From NCBI GenBank assembly GCA_021307315.1, contig JAJSPD010000030.1:124001-188000 (forward strand): a stretch of 64,000 nucleotides of DNA, read 5' to 3'. Made by a program: the position numbers and the translations under genes. Shown here one piece after another: positions 36,276 through 48,166 of the stretch. The notes beneath the pieces were generated by a model. That model saw only the letters and a program-made list of their open reading frames with translations, was not told the DNA's origin and did not search any database. The DNA is from Bisporella sp. PMI_857 (taxonomy: Eukaryota > Ascomycota > Leotiomycetes > Helotiales > Helotiaceae). Numbering within the stretch: position 1 is the stretch's first letter; each line of letters starts with the position of its first letter.

Positions 36276-37537
36276 ATGAGTGCTCCTTCACTGAGACATG
36301 TGGTAAGTAATGATGTTTCCCAAACTCTACTAGCTGGAAGCTAATAATTGTTCTAGATCAATTCAATAAGATAGGTAAAGGCCGCCTTTACCACCTCCTT
36401 GTCTCACCCTCGAACCTCCACGGCATCATGAAAGAGATGAGGATCCGGTGCGACGAGACCGTCATGGAGACATCGCTGAATCTGGGAGGAATCCGTGATG
36501 ACCTTAAACTTCCCAAAGATCAGAAGCCACCCGAGGATGTCGACTTCGCAGCCACGATGGGTGTGGCGTTGTCCATTGCCGGTTCTGCTATGTCCTTCAT
36601 GATTAATCCGCCTATTGCTCTAGTCACTGGTGCTGGTGGGATAGCAACACTGCTGAGTAAGCTAAAGAAGTAGGATTATAGGTACGTGATTGGAAAATAA
36701 AGGGTGCAGTGCACCCATGGCGCTCATTACTGACTTATGGCCTCAGCGACGATAATAAGCCCCAGTCCTTTTTGGACAAAGGAGACCAAGTACTGGTTAA
36801 CATGGTTTCGGGGATTTCTCGAAGCGGTCATAAGTTAATCGACATGCTCGTTTCTGCTCTATATGGGCTTCAAGGGCATTGGCAAGAGGATATTCTACAG
36901 AATATGGAGAGGCGGTAGTATTTGGGTTGGGTCGCTGGTCCCTGGAACAGCTGAACTACGGTATGGATGAGTGGCTCAGTAACGTAGCGACGCACATGGC
37001 AAGTTGAGAAATTTGACCCGTATATTTTACACAGCTGGCAATTGCCGCACCAACAAAGAAAAGCTATTTACTGGCATGCTATTCAGCAGCACAAGGGATC
37101 CTACCTCGTCATTAGAGAGGGTCTAGGTAAATACCGCTGCACCAACCAGAATAACTATTGGGACGAGGAGGAAAAAGCGATGCTTGGATCTTTTGATATG
37201 GAACCAAAACAAGCACAACGACAAAGATTTCTACTTCGGCGGAGCGAACGGTCTTAACGGCAGTTTCGAGAACTATGAAATGGATCCACTCTAAACCACG
37301 AGAAACGCCGTCGACTGCTGGGAAGCCACCAATGGGAAGGTAGGAGAGCCTAAGCCTCGCGTAGAGCTTTTCAAGATCAGTACCCCGCCTCCATGTTTCC
37401 TCGTCCATGAGGCCCATAAGGGGTATTTCGGGGTCGGCGGCAATACTTCCCTCAACCAGGATACCTGTTATCCTGGACAAAGTCGGCAAGGCAAACGGCC
37501 TGGTTATCAAGGCGTTGAGAAGCTCATAAGATTATAG
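36276..37537 (+). pseudogene. Broken gene with a glycine-rich hydrophobic hairpin, family not recognised
   Basis: A start ATG at 36276 opens a 9-codon exon, joined in phase across a 68-base intron (36303-36370) to a frame with a basic and polar N-terminus. This is followed by a hydrophobic hairpin (ATMGVALSIAGSAMSFMI, then ALVTGAGGIATLL). An in-frame TAG follows at 36671-36673. Coding then resumes in phase after a second intron (36682-36746) as SDDNKPQSFLDKGDQVLVNM. A frameshift at about 36900 leads to FGLGRWSLEQLNYGMDEWLS, and further breaks lead to GLGKYRCTNQNNYWDEEEKA. Another frameshift near 37215 leads to FYFGGANGLNGSFENYEMDP, an in-frame TAA, and NAVDCWEATNGK to a final stop at 37535-37537. 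The intact ancestor was roughly 370-400 residues. Only the first 90 or so residues could be made today. The function is unknown; the hairpin suggests membrane association. Confidence 0.65.
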
Positions 37538-39118
37538 AGCGGCCTTGTGAGGAGGGCGATTCACTTGCCGGTTGTTTGAACTAAAAGGCGTCTAATGAAT
37601 ATTTTAAATCCCTTATGTTCTTAGGTATATTTTCTACTTATTATGAACATAAGCAAATGCCATCTACCATAAAACCCCCTTATCAACGCTATCTTCTGCA
37701 AACCTACGTTCTTTTCCGGCATAGACGCGAAAAACGGCCCTCGGAACGCATAAACGAGCTCAAGCTTGTTGAACGTGGTTTATAGACGTCCGCATCAAAT
37801 ACCGAACAACGCCTTCCTTGTCAGACCACCCCATTTTAACGATCGCCCACCCCTCACACTGCTTCCGTGATCCGTAAGCACGAGAGAGGAGGAACCAAGG
37901 TATAATAATATGTGCTTTGCCCCCCCTTTACTCTGCTCGGTTAAGACATGAATCACGTGTCTCTACCGCAGTGGACCTGGGCTCTAGGCGTGTGTGTTCA
38001 TCCTTACAAATTAACCACCAAAAATCTACTTACAAGTCCAATACCAAGCGGAGGAAAATACCGGAGGTATCCCAATTCTTGTGACATGATGAGTGGGAAA
38101 GTCAATTCTCCAATAGTGGAACGATGTCGAATATTCTCCGTTGCTTCCGTGTCTGTCTCCGAAGGCGAGTCAATCGTGCCGAGCCAGTAACAAAGTCTCT
38201 CAAAATGGTATGGGGCTTTGGGTGATTCGTGCCGCAGATATCTTCCCTGTCAGGGACACTCTTTGACGTCATTGCACATCATCTTCATGTCTTTGGGTAC
38301 GCAATGTATGAGTACGCCAAGAGTGGCCGGGAAGTTACGATGCTGCCTGGTAGCTCGGATATCCTTGGTCATCTTCGTATCTGATTATCTTGGCGTTCTT
38401 ACAGGTACAGTTGAACTGAAGCCATCAAATCATACTTAGTGGTAGTACAAACTTCTTACATCGGATGAGGGACATGTGGTGGTACATGCTTTTCAGGAGC
38501 AGGAATAAGGATAAGGTGAGATAAAGTCACATATGATAGAACCCGAAGAGATAAGAGGTGAAAAAGCACGATATCAGAAGTTTCTTCTTGCTAAAAAGGT
38601 TATATATTGCTCCCTAGCTCTAGGGATGACGATCTGACGGATCAATCCTTTAGAAATCACTGATGTTTAGAACGAATGTAACTCCGTGGTCCCGATTGTT
38701 GGAAGTCCAAATGCTCCCACCGCTCTCCGGAACGCCATCCGCTGGCTCGCCGCAAAAATGCAATATAAAGATTGAAGTATAGTATATCCCAAACCTTGTA
38801 GTAGGTTTATTATAAGTCATATGGGGAAAAATTATAGTGGAGAGTCGTCTAGGATTACGCCAAACGAATCAAGGCTTCCATAATAAAGCCTTACTGATGA
38901 TTGAAATAGTCGATGCGAAATAGTTGCGGCAAATCAGCTTTGCCATGGAATTTGTTGTCATGGACGAAAATGTAAAAAAAGTTGACTCATACTTTCTGCT
39001 CGCTTTCAGAGTGATAAATGCATGATAGTGATCATTTGTTCGCACAGCCCCCGTCGGAGAACCATAACAATAAGACAGAGATCCATGGTTGGAATATGAG
39101 GCTATGCCTTTGATAACA
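37538..39118. other. Intergenic region, nothing identified
   Basis: No supported gene. Short frames at 37948-38190 and 38218-38439 lack any recognisable feature. Confidence 0.4.
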
Positions 39119-40483
39119 TTATATGCAAATAGAAGCGGAGGGTTTAATTGTTGCTTGATGAGCAGCTCGGAACTGCAGATATGGAGGAGGCGTATTGCAG
39201 GTATTGAATGGCTGAACACATCCCCAGCGACGAAAGTCTGGTCCATTTGATGCTACGTACTGATCCAGGCTTTCCGAGGTGGGAGAGACTGTTGGAGAGA
39301 TATTATCTCGAATATGAGGAAATCGGTCTTCTAGCTCCTGGACAATTTCGGAAATCAGCTGACCGAAGCGGTTGTCATGTAGCGTGGACAACTTCCTCCG
39401 CGCCTCATTCCGCCTCGGATGGTATGTTGAAATGGCCGGCAACCAGAAGGGGACAGATGTTCGAAATTCTTGTCTGCGAAGCAGTTCATCGTAGGCATCA
39501 ATGCGAAGCTCCTTAAACTGGTAAGTTGAGAGCTTCGTCAGCCTGTCGCGAATCTGTGGTCTTATCCTTTCGCTTGTGGCAGGTAAGCTCGCCAAAAATG
39601 TCTTCATCCCGTCATGGTGTTCCAGCATATCAAATATAGAATTATCGGACAGTCTGCTAGAACTGGTATCGGCGACAGGAGTATCCATCGATCGCTGCGA
39701 ATCTGTCGGGTATGAAGGCGGTCGAGAGTCGGCGTCGGAGTATGGAGGTGGAATCGGCTCGGTGGGAGAAGACGGTGTTGAGGATATATTTCCACAACGC
39801 TGACGATAGAGGATATCGCTTGCAGCCGTCATTTTTTCCAGTCCATCCATGAGTTCTTGGATCCGTCTCAACTTGTCCTCAAATCCTCTCCTATCGAACA
39901 TAACCCAGCGGGCAAGGGAGACAATGTGGCATTGTTTTTGATTTGACCGGATGCGGCGTCGAAGGGAAGATGATCTAATTAAATAGAGCCTTCTGCCAGC
40001 TCGCAAGGAACATGACTCTAGGGATTTGAAGTCGGAGTCAGATACTTGTAATGGGTTCTTCAGCTGGTATCTCTCCTTCAAGACTCTAGCCTCCTTCAAG
40101 AGGCACGAAATGTTCTCCAATACTTGCAGAGCTGTAGACTTCACACGATGGTGCACCGACATAGGACCTTCTTGATTCGAGAAAGTAGAATTGTCTGGAT
40201 TAAACCCCACCTGCCAACATACTTTAGTTCTACTCAATCGAATCCGGAATTAAGGCTGAGAGGGGCTTACAAGCATGTGCCAAAGCTGTAGTCGTATACA
40301 TTGCACTTTCAATCGAGCGCAAAGCTGTTCATAGTCGCCTCCAAAGCTTTGGCTCCGCAAGAACGACAGCATGGTTCCGAACCCAACAGAGCGGTCCCAC
40401 CCACCACCGTGGTTGTGATATAAGGAAAGGGAAGAGAGTCTTGTTTTTGGTGACAGATAAGTATTAGGTATCCAGATAAACAC
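39119..40483 (-). CDS. HeLo-domain protein
   Basis: Two exons, 40483-40271 and 40210-39119, with a 60-base intron, give up to 434 aa. The join reads LQLWHMLVGFNPDN, restoring a pattern typical of HeLo domains. The helix with a phenylalanine-glycine-x-aspartate signature (SFGGDYEQL) is followed by a helix with an arginine-leucine-x-x-tryptophan pattern (CIRLQLW). A VLENISCLLKEA helix comes next. HeLo is the membrane-active N-terminal fold of fungal cell-death executors such as HET-S. The second half is different: a proline-rich linker (PPPYSDADSRPPSYPTDS) and a basic helical part (RRKLSTLHDNRFGQLISE). No amyloid-type prion motif is evident at the C-terminus. The start is uncertain: the ATG at 40372 is also possible and would shorten the N-terminus. 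The domain appears shorter at its N-terminus than usual. Confidence 0.65.
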
Positions 40484-42106
40484 AGATCTTATAAAAAGAA
40501 ATCAGCAAAATTGAAATGGGTAGGCGCATCGAGGCCAAAATGAAATAGATTAATGCTGCGGGATCCCGAGGCGACGAAAGGGATATATGTACCCACATTC
40601 CACGGGATCAAGAAAAACAGCACATGAGGCTCAACTAAAAGTGCGCAAGCTCATCGCATTGTGAGTGGTGGGTGATGAGGAAGGCTGAAACTAGAATGTC
40701 TCTTTTAGCCTTTCAGCTGGCTGGGGGGTATGGCGGAACGCAAACGTTGAAACAAGCCACTAGCTACGTGTACAGAAGTATGACGATTGATAAGAAGCTT
40801 TCCAACTCCGGATTATAGCTCTAGTGGTGGAGAGCATTTTGGCAGGGGCAGAGAGGGGAGATGAGAACGTTACACGAGGTGTCGTCGTCCCATATTCCAT
40901 GATGCGGTAAGATGCAGCTGCAGCAGGGTGGGAGACCTTAATTCATGGCCCAAGGGCATATCATCAATCCCATAGTACCACCACACACGATACACAACAG
41001 GAGATGGTGGAGGTGTATGTTTTTTTTTCGGAAGATGACTGCAAGATCATGCACACTGTCTCGATCGCGATGATCCATCCATCTTTCAGGCTAAGGTTCA
41101 CCGGGTAGAAACAGGAGTACCGTGATACCAATATAAATACGAGTACCGGAGAGGGAGACTTGCCAGGGTAGGGATGGACAGGTTGGACAGAGAAGGGTAG
41201 CGGAAAGTTAATTAGTTTTGTAGTATTGCAATGCTGGGGGGGGTTTTCGGGTTGGAGTAGTGCGTGTGTTATACGAAGGTTGGAGGTGGAGGGAAGGATT
41301 TGCAAGGAGAGAGGAAAGGGGATAATCATTATCCTCAGGCTATGGGTAACTGGCCTGAGGCTCTTGGCTACACAGGTTGGCTCTGGGTCTAGGGTCCAAG
41401 GTCTGGGGTTTGGGGTCTAGGGGGCTCCAAGGCTCTAAGGCTTTAAGGCTCTAAGGCTCTAAGGCACGGGGCTAGGCTGCAGGCTTCAGGTTTCGCAGGC
41501 TAGGCGTATATTTAAGCACTAACAAACCGAAATCTGGGTACAAAATGAAGGCTAAACCTAATTCAGGCTGATGAGGGGTGAAACCCGTCTTTCCCCCTGG
41601 TTTTCCACGCCTTTTAGACGCGTTTCAAGTTGCATATGGTCAAGCTGTTTTGGGCAACATTCCTAACAAAATGATCGCCCGCTAAGCCTGACAGGGCTGC
41701 ATTATGTAAACTGGAACCCCAAAAATAAAGCATCAACACCAGAAACAAAAGCCCCTGACCCCTTCGCAGCTCATCTTAAAAGAAAATCACAGTTCATGAG
41801 TCCCCGAAATTTATTATTCATGCGATACGTGTTACGACCACCAGTTCTTTTCTTATAGAATCACCGTTGACCAGTGATAAACCTGTTGCACAAAATTAGT
41901 GGTTTCGTGACAAACAAAACCCAAACGCGTTTGCCTGGAAAGAAGTCGCGACCGACAAATAAACAAAAAAGTAGGCAGCTGTTTTTCTGCTCCTCTTGCA
42001 CCTTGAACACCATAACATCCCGCTTACACGCGATCGCGTTGTCTTGAATTGCTAACTCTGCTACCTCCGCAAGGCTTGCTTTGCTGACACAAGATAGTTC
42101 TGCACA
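40484..42106. other. Intergenic region with a short tandem repeat
   Basis: No supported gene. It holds the 8-base tandem repeat described separately and a G/T-rich stretch with repeated GGGTCTAGG-like words (about 41385-41425). Confidence 0.45.
41423..41465. repeat. 8-base tandem repeat GGCTCTAA
   Basis: Five consecutive units (the first and third carry one substitution each) plus a partial unit. Confidence 0.8.
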
Positions 42107-43999
42107 ATGGCCCTTCAGGCTACCTACAAGCAGTTCCTGGCTGCGCCAAATTCAAGCCTTCTTGCTAGCGATGCTTCCTTACACTACATCACTACCCTCA
42201 CCTCCCTCAATGGCTCGCCTGAGATCATTAAGCACCTGAAGAGCCAGGACCTCGACCTGAAAAAGAAGGAAGAGAAGATATTGGATGTGGTTGAGGGGCC
42301 GAACTCTATCGCGGCGGAGATTCACACCACCATCGAGTTTGTCAATGGCGGGGGAGCATATCTGCCCAAATTGGATGACAACTTTCTTGCAGATCGCGTT
42401 GTCAACTTCCCAGTAGTATGTAAACGCGACCTTTTTACGATCCGATTCTGACTATAGCAGATTCACATTGTCAGCTTCGATGGAGACGGAAAAATCTTGC
42501 AGGTTAGACAGAGCTGGGACCAAGGCTCCCTCCTCAAATCAATCGATGTAATCGGCAAGACTGGGCGTAATTGGCCTATCCGTGATGGAAACGACCAAGC
42601 CAAGTTGATTGCGAACAGCGCCAAGGCTGTTGGCAAGCCTTCAGATGATGCGCAGGATAATGGAGGCATCCGGCGTGCTCGGGAGAACTCCAATAATGTC
42701 ACACGCGATCCTCACGCGTCCCTTTCGCTATTTGCTCCGAGAGAAAAGGTTAATGCTGAGGCTTTGCCAGCCGCTGTAGCGCCTCGAGCATCTGCCAAAC
42801 CACCACCACGCGACTACAATGAGCTTTTTGTTGGAAACGAGTCGGATCGCTCACCAAGCTCTCCAAGCAGGGCATTTGCGTCCCCGCCTCAATCAGTAGT
42901 TGCCCCCAAGTTCGGTGCCGGAAAGAACTATGCGCCCAGTCGTCTTTTTGACGTGGAGGGGGATGATGAAGTCGGAGAATCTCCCAATAAGCCTCTAAAT
43001 CCCAAGAAGTACCAACACTTCACTTTCGCTGACGGCAGTGATCCTCAGGATGCGCCGATTCCCACGCCATCCAAGGGTGCTAAGGGTAAGCACGGTACTA
43101 CTTGGGACTTTGAGCACTTTACGACGCCTGCGAAACCCGTTCCTTCCAAGGTGCTCCGTCCTTCCAACGACCGCCACTGGGGTCCAAATGAAGACGATAT
43201 AACGGAGACTCCAGTTGTATTTAAGAGGGTAGACAAGCCTCGCAAGGATGCTCAGACACATTTTGAGTTCCAGGATGATGGAACGCCTGAGGAGCAGAGA
43301 CGAATTGTTGGTCGACCACGTGGAGCTGGTACTAACACAGGCATGGGCCTCTACACCAATAATCTTTATGATGACGAGGAAAGCGGCCATATTCGAGCTG
43401 AGCATAAACCATCGACCAACCTGGCAAATGTGAAGGATAGACGCAAGGACTTCGACCCCCACTTCGTCTTAACAGATGATTCGCCTATTGGCAAGGCCGG
43501 CTCGCATCATGTCGGTGAGACGAGATCTAAGGCAGTCAAGATGATGGACGCAAACTGGAGTGCATATGATCAATCGCCCAATCAAAAGGAAAATGTCCCG
43601 CTGTCACCAACAACCACAAGACCAGGTAGTAAGGGCCCATTGAGCGAGACTACCAACGTGCCAATCCATGCCGGCAAGGGCATTAGCATCGCTGGTGATG
43701 GCATGGGCGGCCGAAAGGCTCCAGTAGACGCTAGCAATGCTGCTCAAAAGGGTATCAATATTGCCGGGGACGGCATGGGTGGCAGAAGGGTCCCCTTGGA
43801 GGCCGGAATCTCTGGTCAGAAAGGAATCAATATCGGCGGAGATGGTATGGGTGGCAAGAAAGGCTCCGGCCGAGGTTGGGGAATCGGGGACGAATCGGAT
43901 GTTGAAGAGGAGACAAGCAACAGCAAACCTTCTAAATACCGGACCGGCAAGACAGCAGGAAAGGTCCAGAGTACCGGGGGTGACTTTTGGGACTTCTAG
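42107..43999 (+). CDS. NTF2-like domain protein (fungal mRNA-export/NTF2-type), with C-terminal repeats
   Basis: Two exons, 42107-42415 and 42461-43999, with a 45-base intron, give 615 aa. The first 150 or so residues look like an NTF2-like fold: LASDASLHYITTLTSLNGSP, a middle strand with IHTTIEFVNGGGAYLP, then IVSFDGDGKILQVRQSWDQG. The rest is long, charged and disordered. It has repeated blocks of the type YQHFTFADGSDP and PHFVLTDDSP, and ends WDF. Residues about 509-572 hold three copies of KGI(N/S)I(A/G)GDGMGG at exact 24-residue spacing. Such NTF2-fold adaptors act in nuclear transport or mRNP handling, but the specific partner cannot be read from sequence. Start context is good (CACAATGG). 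I am confident of the gene and moderately confident of the family. Confidence 0.85.
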
Positions 44000-45250
44000 A
44001 TGAATTTGACCCGGAGAAGTCTACAGCGACTGTATGAGATGAGCATGATTACGGCTGTTAACGGCGATTACGACTATGTTGATGATGTTTCCATTATCCC
44101 TTACTCTTTGTCTGAGATGGAGGCAGTACTGTCTTTAAGAAAGTTTCATTTGTGGTGTGTCAGAAAAGGATGTAAGAGCAGTGGCGAGGCAGAGATTCTT
44201 GTTAATATTGACTTTGGTGGAGGTTGGAGGCGGAAGTGTATACAGCACTTTGTGAAGATACGATTATGCATTGAATACTTTGACATCACCCATGCTTTAT
44301 TTTCTTACAATGAACACAGCAAACACGCAGGTGATTCATTTTCCTTCCTCCCTTTCTAGATGGACGCTCATGATATCATATTTTGGATCATGCTCATGCA
44401 CATGCTACCCTGCTCGACCTGGCCTTGCGATCAGGGTAAGATCCTAACACGTCTGGGAGAACTACTTTGATATATTTGCACTTTTAACATGACGTATGCC
44501 TGTTCCCACAAGTGAGACATTGTAGACGTGGATCCCCGCGCGTGAAGTTCCTGGTGGAGGGACCACCGTTCTCTGCTATTGGGTAGAGATCACGTTCTAG
44601 CTTGCGCTGTTGATCGGTATAAGAATTGCCCTTTCTTTTTCTTTTTTTTTCTCCCCCCACCTTCCCCGAGTTCTTGGCGTCCGCGTCTAAGGCGTTATGC
44701 TGGTGGGTTTTGCGATTGGTGGGCTGGCTTGGATAGATATACTGCATCAGGCGAATATATGTATTTCGATTTTGGCAGGATTGAGTCGTGGGGGTGTGGT
44801 GATAAATTGGCCAAGACTTACATCGGACTAAATAAATACACAATGCTCTCTGCGGATCCTCAAATACCGAAGGTTTCAAGGCGTGCTCTTATAGTTTAGT
44901 GCCGGATTTGCAGCTTCTTCTAGCATTGAGATTGGCCAACTTGAATCTCAAGCCCTCTCTGGTTGGTCCGCTGCGGCCCGTTATGTTGGGGGCGGAACCA
45001 TGCACTTGAGGGTTGCACTTTTGAATCTTCCTAAGCGGCTCGTTGCCAGCGAGTTGTGGCGCTTTCTTGGCATTTTGGTATTTGCACTTCTGGCAGTAAT
45101 GCGGGATTGACCGACTCGTGGGACTACTTATTCAAGCTCAAGTTCGAACTTCACTTCTCCTCTTTCTCACCTAATGTATCTACAATAAGGGCTTCTTTAT
45201 TGTCTCCCTTGATATTATTTTGGCCAAGACCCAGATATCTGTGATTAAAT
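44000..45250. other. Intergenic region, nothing identified
   Basis: No supported gene. A 131-residue minus frame (44484-44879) crosses a poly-T/C tract and lacks coding features. Confidence 0.4.
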
Positions 45251-47359
45251 ATGGCTGGTGACGGTAAGGAAAAAGCTACTCTTCGCTCACCGCGTGGAAA
45301 GAAATCAACGGCCATTACGGCATGGGACGAAATCAAATCAGACGTTCGCCGGATATACATTCAAGAAGACAAATCTTTAGAAGAAACTATGGCTTCGTTT
45401 CAACTTAACGCCTGGTCCGTTATGGAATTTCCATGAATTGTGCTAAATGCTTATGTAAACTCTAGTGTCAGAACATGGAAGGCCCAGCTGAAGGAATGGG
45501 ATTTTAACCAGAACGTACCAAGTAACGTAATGCAGTATGTTGTTTCCAAGGCGAATAAACGCAAGAGAGAAGGCAAAGACACGATCTTCTTTTATGGAAT
45601 TACTGAGATCAACCCCCAAAAAATCGAAAACTTCAAGAGAAGGAAGACTGGAGTAACCCCTTCGTTTCCAAGTGAGCTCAGGAATAAGCGATGTCTACTC
45701 CTCTCTAAATGGATATAGGAACGCCTCCTCATCTCACATATTATACCCCTAATCCCAACTGCGAGAAAGCTTTTCAGAACGTAAGTGCTACCTATTTTTC
45801 CTGAGATTTGCTCAAAGGTCGTCTAGGAACTATGCAAAAATTATAAATCGAACCCATTGTCTCTATCCGACTCGTCAGAACTCTCTGTTGCGGCCTACGC
45901 AAGCTCGGTCAGGTCGCTTCGCTCAGGAAGCGACTGTAGTCACATAGTTCAGAGCAAGTTCATAGAGTTGCCAATCATCTCGACCCTCAATCGATTCATT
46001 TATGAAGAACCTGAACCTTGGTCGCCTTATCATTTACTTCGTCGGCTTGGCACCCGTAACACCGCGCTAGCCCGGAGTCTACAGCTGCTCAATCAAGTCG
46101 TGGAACTTGTAGCTGTCTCTGGTGAACAGATATTCTTTCCAGAAATTTGCTGCACCGATAATCAATTCTTATTAAGTTCCTACTTCTCAATGGATAAAGG
46201 CAAACAAGACGGGCTTCTAGACACCGCCGCTTCGATTGACTCACTGCTGGAGGACCTATTAACTCAAACTGTGACTCTTGCTGAATTTCAGAATAAATAC
46301 GGAGAGTTTGGCTGGCAGACATTGATTCAAAGGTTTGGGGTCGCTATAGTGGCATATCGGAGTGGTTGTGAAGAGGAAGCGGAATATCATTGCCGTAGGA
46401 TTCTTGATAGTCATCCCCAAATCGACGTTCAGACATTTCTCGGCATGATACTTGCAAAAGCTGCTCGCCTGGAAGAGTCAACGCACTTATTGTTTTCTGC
46501 CGTTTCAGTGTTCATCATTCAATTTGAGCTTTCTTCAATAGCAGTAAATGATCTGCTCTTTGGACTTATATTAGACCTCTTTAACGAGCTGTATCCGCGG
46601 AATGAGCAAAGGTGGACCGCCTTGAGGTCATGTATGTTACAAATGATGACCACGATCCGGAACTCAATCCCAGAAGGAACCACCAGACAAATCTCTCCTC
46701 AACTTTTTATGTACGGTTTTTCACTCACACACCAATGCTACAGCCTCGGAATCATCGACTCAGCAAAGTATATGTATGAAGAATTACTTGAGCACTTTCC
46801 TTGTGATCCAGAAAATGTTATTCATCGCAGGGAAAAGGCAAAAGCGCACCAACGTTACGGATACCTTCTAAAAGACGAAGGCAGATGGATATCAAGCGCG
46901 AAACAGCTACTCTTGGCTTGCAAGGTCGCGAGGGGCTTGGGAACGCGTGGCAGTCCACTCATTGCCCTTCTAAACATGGACTTTTTTGAAATCCTTCCGT
47001 ATTTAACCTCTGAAATCCACGAGGAACACCCGCTCATGGAAGATATCAGAAGAGAGCTAGCCCGCAACAAGCACCAAAGCTCGTCACACATGCAGGTCAC
47101 TTCAGAGACGGTTCAGGTTCTACGGATCAACGAGTACCTGCGGTCCGACTTGCCCATACCACTTGTAGACTTCTCAGACGTTGCTCACCTAGGCTTTCCT
47201 TCGAGACTCACTGAATCAATGCACAGAGGCGGAAAGCTTACCTCGACAACGAGCATGAGCGCGGGCGCAAGCCACAAGTATGGGATGGAGACCTACCCGG
47301 ACAGTGAAATCACTGGTATAAGTGATCCGTTGTACGGTTTCTATCCTACTACTTTCTAA
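45251..47359 (+). CDS. Clr5-domain protein with helical C-terminal region
   Basis: Four exons (45251-45414, 45466-45671, 45719-45780, 45827-47359) with introns of 46-51 bases give 654 aa in one phase. The N-terminus matches the Clr5 domain (a fungal DNA-binding-like domain of about 55 residues): WDEIKSDVRRIYIQEDKSLE, then after the first intron VRTWKAQLKEWDFNQN. Removing that intron is what restores the domain. The remaining 480 or so residues are helical and tetratricopeptide-like in texture (paired helices such as YRSGCEEEAEYHCRRILDSH). This Clr5-plus-helical-repeat architecture is common in Pezizomycotina, and its function is largely unknown. The first intron has a GTCCGT donor, which is unusual. 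Confidence 0.82.
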
Positions 47360-48166
47360 ACGTAGGCGTGGATCTAACTCACCGATTGTATAGCTTTAGG
47401 TATCGCCAGAGTTTAAATTGCAATCATTGAATGAGCAAGTAATTGATATCTTTTTTATTTGTAAACTCTGCGCTTTTTTCATCGATTCAGGCCGCCTAAC
47501 TATAGTGCCTCGGGGAATTAGGAGTTCAGTTAACTCAAATTTATTTCTACTGAAACGTGCTTTTTAGGGTGACTAAAGTTAAAGTATTTTATAAACTCCT
47601 ATTGTAGCACTTTAAGACAAGCTGGGTTTGATAGGTGCCTGTCTCTGGTGGAGACATGACACGTATGACGATGGTGGCTGGCCTTCATTTTGCCGACCGC
47701 AATAACTGAGGAGCCAAGCTGCTCATAATGCTTGTAAACTAGCCCTACATCATTTCTAAGGAAATGAGTTGGGTCATACAGACGAAGGCTTTGGAAATCA
47801 TTACACAGGATACCAACCAGCAATCATAAACGGTTTCTTCCTCAACAAGCAGAGTCCAGCCTGATAGACAATGCCATTACGTACTTTGATCACTTTTGCC
47901 CCCCCCCCCCCCCGCCACAATACTTCCAGTTCTATTTGCACCCGTAAGTTGAAATTATATTGCAGATATCGAAAGAGGCAGATGCCAGCGGTATATATCA
48001 TTTTCGATCCCGTTTCACAAGACCGCTGCAAATACTTACTTGTCCACTTCCATATTTAATACCAGACCTATCTAAATCAGCCGGACAAATGGAATACTGG
48101 CTTCTCTTGCATCGCTAAGAACCCAGGAGCCCTAGCGACCTACTCACATTACTCCTCCCCGCTATC
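47360..48166. other. Intergenic region with a 15-base C tract
   Basis: No supported gene. It contains a run of 15 C at 47899-47913, similar to the one at 6166. Confidence 0.5.
47899..47913. repeat. Poly-C homopolymer (15 bases)
   Basis: An uninterrupted run of 15 C in intergenic DNA. Confidence 0.8.

Noticed and set aside
36428..36673. Small stand-alone hairpin peptide gene
   Set aside because: The frame is continued in phase on the far side of the TAG by a second intron and further exons, so it is better read as the first part of a broken larger gene, although a truncated product remains possible.
37112..37510. 132-residue minus frame
   Set aside because: Antisense to the better supported broken gene on the plus strand, whose pieces show coherent amino-acid patterns.
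44484..44879. 131-residue open frame on the minus strand
   Set aside because: Crosses a poly-T/C tract that gives a lysine-rich run, and has no domain or conserved-looking segment.
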